DNA of 7,925 bases from Pseudomonadota bacterium. GTDB lineage: Bacteria > Pseudomonadota > Alphaproteobacteria > Micropepsales > Micropepsaceae. The stretch is from positions 1-7,925 of the forward strand of contig JAKAVI010000281.1 in the NCBI GenBank assembly GCA_021817355.1. Direction: 5' to 3'. A program made the position numbers and the translations under genes. Position 1 is the first letter of the stretch, and each line of letters begins with the position of its first letter. Below the pieces are notes generated by a model. The model did no database searches, was not told the origin of the DNA, and was given only the letters and a program-made list of their open reading frames with translations. Below are positions 6,239-7,925 of this stretch, piece by piece.

Positions 6239-6433
6239 GCCATTTTCTCCCTGCCGGAAAACGGCAAAGACCACTTGGATCGGATCTTTTGACCCCTTCG
6301 ATTGAAGGCTGCGATGCAAGGCCTTGCCGCCGGTCGCGATAACCTCGGCCAGCGCCTTGGTTAGAGCTGTTCCCCAGCTTAAGCTGCAGCGTTCGAAAGC
6401 ATGAGGCTGGAGCGAAGTAAAGCTATCCCCCAT
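6239..6433 (-). pseudogene. ISAs1-family transposase fragment, inactive
   Basis: About 60 residues on the minus strand match the middle of ISAs1-type DDE transposases: a 'F..LqPhAFERC.LSW..AL' segment, then EVIATGGKALHRSLQ, then SKDPIQVVFAVF, corresponding to the family pattern 'VIAIDGKaLRrS...pihlVsAfa'. In the family the Asp of 'IDGK' is the first catalytic residue; here the pair reads Thr-Gly, so it is lost. The frame runs on about 60 codons past the match without resemblance to the rest of the transposase, and both the N-terminal ~80 residues and the C-terminal two thirds are missing. This is a dead relic. The identification rests on remembered family motifs. Confidence 0.6.
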
Positions 6434-6590
6434 AGTGTCATGAGGAGAGATACTTCATTGGCTGGAAATCACCCGGACGTTGGGCTAGGCTCATCATGAA
6501 AGAGGGCCGAGAGCGTCCGTCAAACGTCAATTTTATGGGCACATAAACCTGACCAAAGTTGTGTCCTAGAGCCGGATTATTGCGTGATCC
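6434..6590. other. Upstream region of the fusion gene, no clear promoter
   Basis: About 157 bases separate the transposase relic from the start at 6591. No strong sigma-70 box pair, no Shine-Dalgarno in position, and no clear terminal inverted repeat of the relic were found. It is somewhat AT-richer around 6530-6550 (CAATTTTATGGGCACATAAA), where a promoter could lie. Confidence 0.3.
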
Positions 6591-7925
6591 ATGACAGACG
6601 ACGTTGAGCGCGACAACGCCTTCACGAAGATAGACATCGTCCAGGCAAAAAAGGCGGTCATTCTGGCTGCCGGGGTCGGCAGACGCCTGGGGCCATGGTC
6701 CGGTCGGCACCCCAAGGCGCTCCTGCAAGTTGGCGGCATACCGCTACTCGAACGCAGTCTCTTGTGTTTGCGCGATCATGGGGTGAGCCATGTCGTTCTT
6801 GTTGTGGGGCACTTGCAGGAACAAATGCAGGCGTTCGTTCGGGACCGCTTTCCCGACCTTCACGTCGACTATGTGGTATCTGACCGTTATGCGACGACCA
6901 ATAATTCCTATTCATTGTGGCTGGCCCGCGACCACCTCACCGAAGATGTCCTGCTTCTTGAATCCGACTTACTCTATGTGCCGGAGTTGATCGACCGCAT
7001 CCAGAGGGGCCCTGAGCCCAACCAGGTGGCCATTGCCCGCTACACTCCCGGCATGGATGGAACCGTAGTTCGTTTGGATGGGGCCGGCGACGTGTCGCAA
7101 TTGATCGAAGGAAAGGAACAGGGAGAGGATTTCGATTATTCCGACACTTTCAAGACTGTGAACATCTATCGCCTATCGCAGGACTATTTGCGTCGCGAGT
7201 TCGTTCCCGCGCTGGATGAGGCTATCGGTGCTGGGCGTGTCAATGATTACTATGAGCTTGTCTTCAAGACGAGCCTTGGCAAGGATCAATGGAAATTTCA
7301 CGGGCTGGATTGCAGCGACATCTTCTGGAGCGAGATTGACGACTGGATCGACTGGAGTAACACCGAATATGCCGGCAAAACTCCCCAACAGCGTCTTGAT
7401 ACGATCAACGGCGAATATGGCGGATTATGGCGCCATGGAGTGCGCGATCACACCTATCTCTACAATCCGCACTTTCCCCCTGAGGACATGTGGCGACGCA
7501 TGGTTCGCGATTTTCGCGACACGGTTAAGCAGTATCCCGTCGGTCAGTCGGCGCTTGCCGAGATAGTCAGTCATGCTTTGGATCTGGATGCCGGGAATTT
7601 GACAATCGCCAATGGTGCATCAGAGATCATAAAAATTATCTGCGGCAGACTGGGGCGCCGCATCGTCGTGCCAGTTCCCACATTCGACGAATATGTCCAT
7701 GCGACGCTGCAAGGCGATCTCACAAAATTCGTACTGCCGGCACCGGATTTTCGTCTGGATATCGAGGCCTTTGGGAACGTCGCGATCCGTGATAACGCCG
7801 ACATCGCAATCGTAGTCTCACCCAACAATCCAACCGCGCTAGCGACGCCCCGCGGCGACCTCTTGCGCCTTGCGGACAGATTATCTCAAGCCGGTATTCT
7901 CCTGCTCGTGGACGAATCGTTTGTG
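6591..7925 (+). CDS. Fusion: LicC/PntC-like nucleotidyltransferase plus PLP aminotransferase fold (3' end missing)
   Basis: The frame starts at ATG 6591, with an in-frame TGA one codon upstream that excludes an earlier start, and stays open for 445 codons to the right edge. Residues about 20-255 are a sugar-phosphate/choline-phosphate-type nucleotidyltransferase: AVILAAGVGRRLGPW (22-36) with PKALL (41-45) is the NTP-binding signature, TNNSYSLWLAR (103-113) is typical of LicC/PntC cytidylyltransferases, LLLESDLLY (121-129) has the acidic metal-binding pair, and EIDDWIDW (248-255) the second metal site. After a linker, residues from about 287 form a fold-type I PLP domain resembling HisC/CobD: YLYNPHFPP (289-297), QYPVGQSAL, ANGASEII (340-347), SPNNPT (410-415) and LLVDESF (438-444). 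The PLP lysine lies beyond the window. Related fusions make CDP-2-aminoethylphosphonate from phosphonoacetaldehyde; a CobD-like decarboxylase giving ethanolamine phosphate is an alternative. It plausibly supplies the CDP-alcohol for the transferase at 3673-4314. Confidence 0.88.
   Translation, partial: MTDDVERDNAFTKIDIVQAKKAVILAAGVGRRLGPWSGRHPKALLQVGGIPLLERSLLCLRDHGVSHVVLVVGHLQEQMQAFVRDRFPDLHVDYVVSDRYATTNNSYSLWLARDHLTEDVLLLESDLLYVPELIDRIQRGPEPNQVAIARYTPGMDGTVVRLDGAGDVSQLIEGKEQGEDFDYSDTFKTVNIYRLSQDYLRREFVPALDEAIGAGRVNDYYELVFKTSLGKDQWKFHGLDCSDIFWSEIDDWIDWSNTEYAGKTPQQRLDTINGEYGGLWRHGVRDHTYLYNPHFPPEDMWRRMVRDFRDTVKQYPVGQSALAEIVSHALDLDAGNLTIANGASEIIKIICGRLGRRIVVPVPTFDEYVHATLQGDLTKFVLPAPDFRLDIEAFGNVAIRDNADIAIVVSPNNPTALATPRGDLLRLADRLSQAGILLLVDESFV

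Noticed and set aside
1..7925. CRISPR array, toxin-antitoxin or phage-defence genes
   Set aside because: No evenly spaced direct repeats and no nuclease, helicase, reverse transcriptase or toxin motifs were seen.

Overview
The window looks like GC-rich alphaproteobacterial DNA, possibly from a sphingomonad. The evidence is the codon choice, the left-edge membrane/coiled-coil protein resembling the alphaproteobacterial COG4223 (mitofilin-like) family, and a decayed ISAs1-type transposase. The genus is an inference from family resemblance; no rRNA or other marker is present.

Layout. (1) Positions 1-427, minus strand: 5' part of a membrane-anchored coiled-coil protein running off the left edge. 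(2) 428-1256: about 830 bases without a convincing gene, holding a perfect 13-bp inverted repeat and a plausible promoter near 1044-1073. (3) 1257-3662, plus strand: a likely transcription unit of an acyl carrier protein, a FabF/NodE-like beta-ketoacyl synthase and a six-span membrane protein resembling the Frag1/DRAM/Sfk1 family. (4) 3673-4832, minus strand, converging on that unit: an intact CDP-alcohol phosphatidyltransferase, preceded by the broken N-terminal piece of an FGGY sugar/polyol kinase. (5) 4894-5868, plus strand: a GT-A-type glycosyltransferase with a hydrophobic N-terminus. (6) 5869-6590: about 720 bases of debris containing a dead ISAs1-family transposase fragment. (7) 6591 to the right edge, plus strand: a two-domain enzyme, an N-terminal LicC/PntC-like nucleotidyltransferase fused to a C-terminal PLP-dependent aminotransferase fold, cut off just after the VDE-S-F motif.

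How the genes could work together (inference). The fusion enzyme would make an amino-alcohol or aminoalkyl-phosphonate head group and activate it as a CDP derivative. The phosphatidyltransferase would put that head group onto a lipid. The ACP/ketosynthase pair would supply or extend an unusual acyl chain, as NodF/NodE do for Nod factors. The glycosyltransferase and the Frag1-like membrane protein could decorate or handle the product. The locus therefore reads as a candidate specialised-lipid island with eroded margins (broken kinase, transposon relic, long non-coding flank). The product is unknown, and the decisive partners (PEP mutase, phosphonopyruvate decarboxylase, acyltransferases) would have to be sought outside the window.
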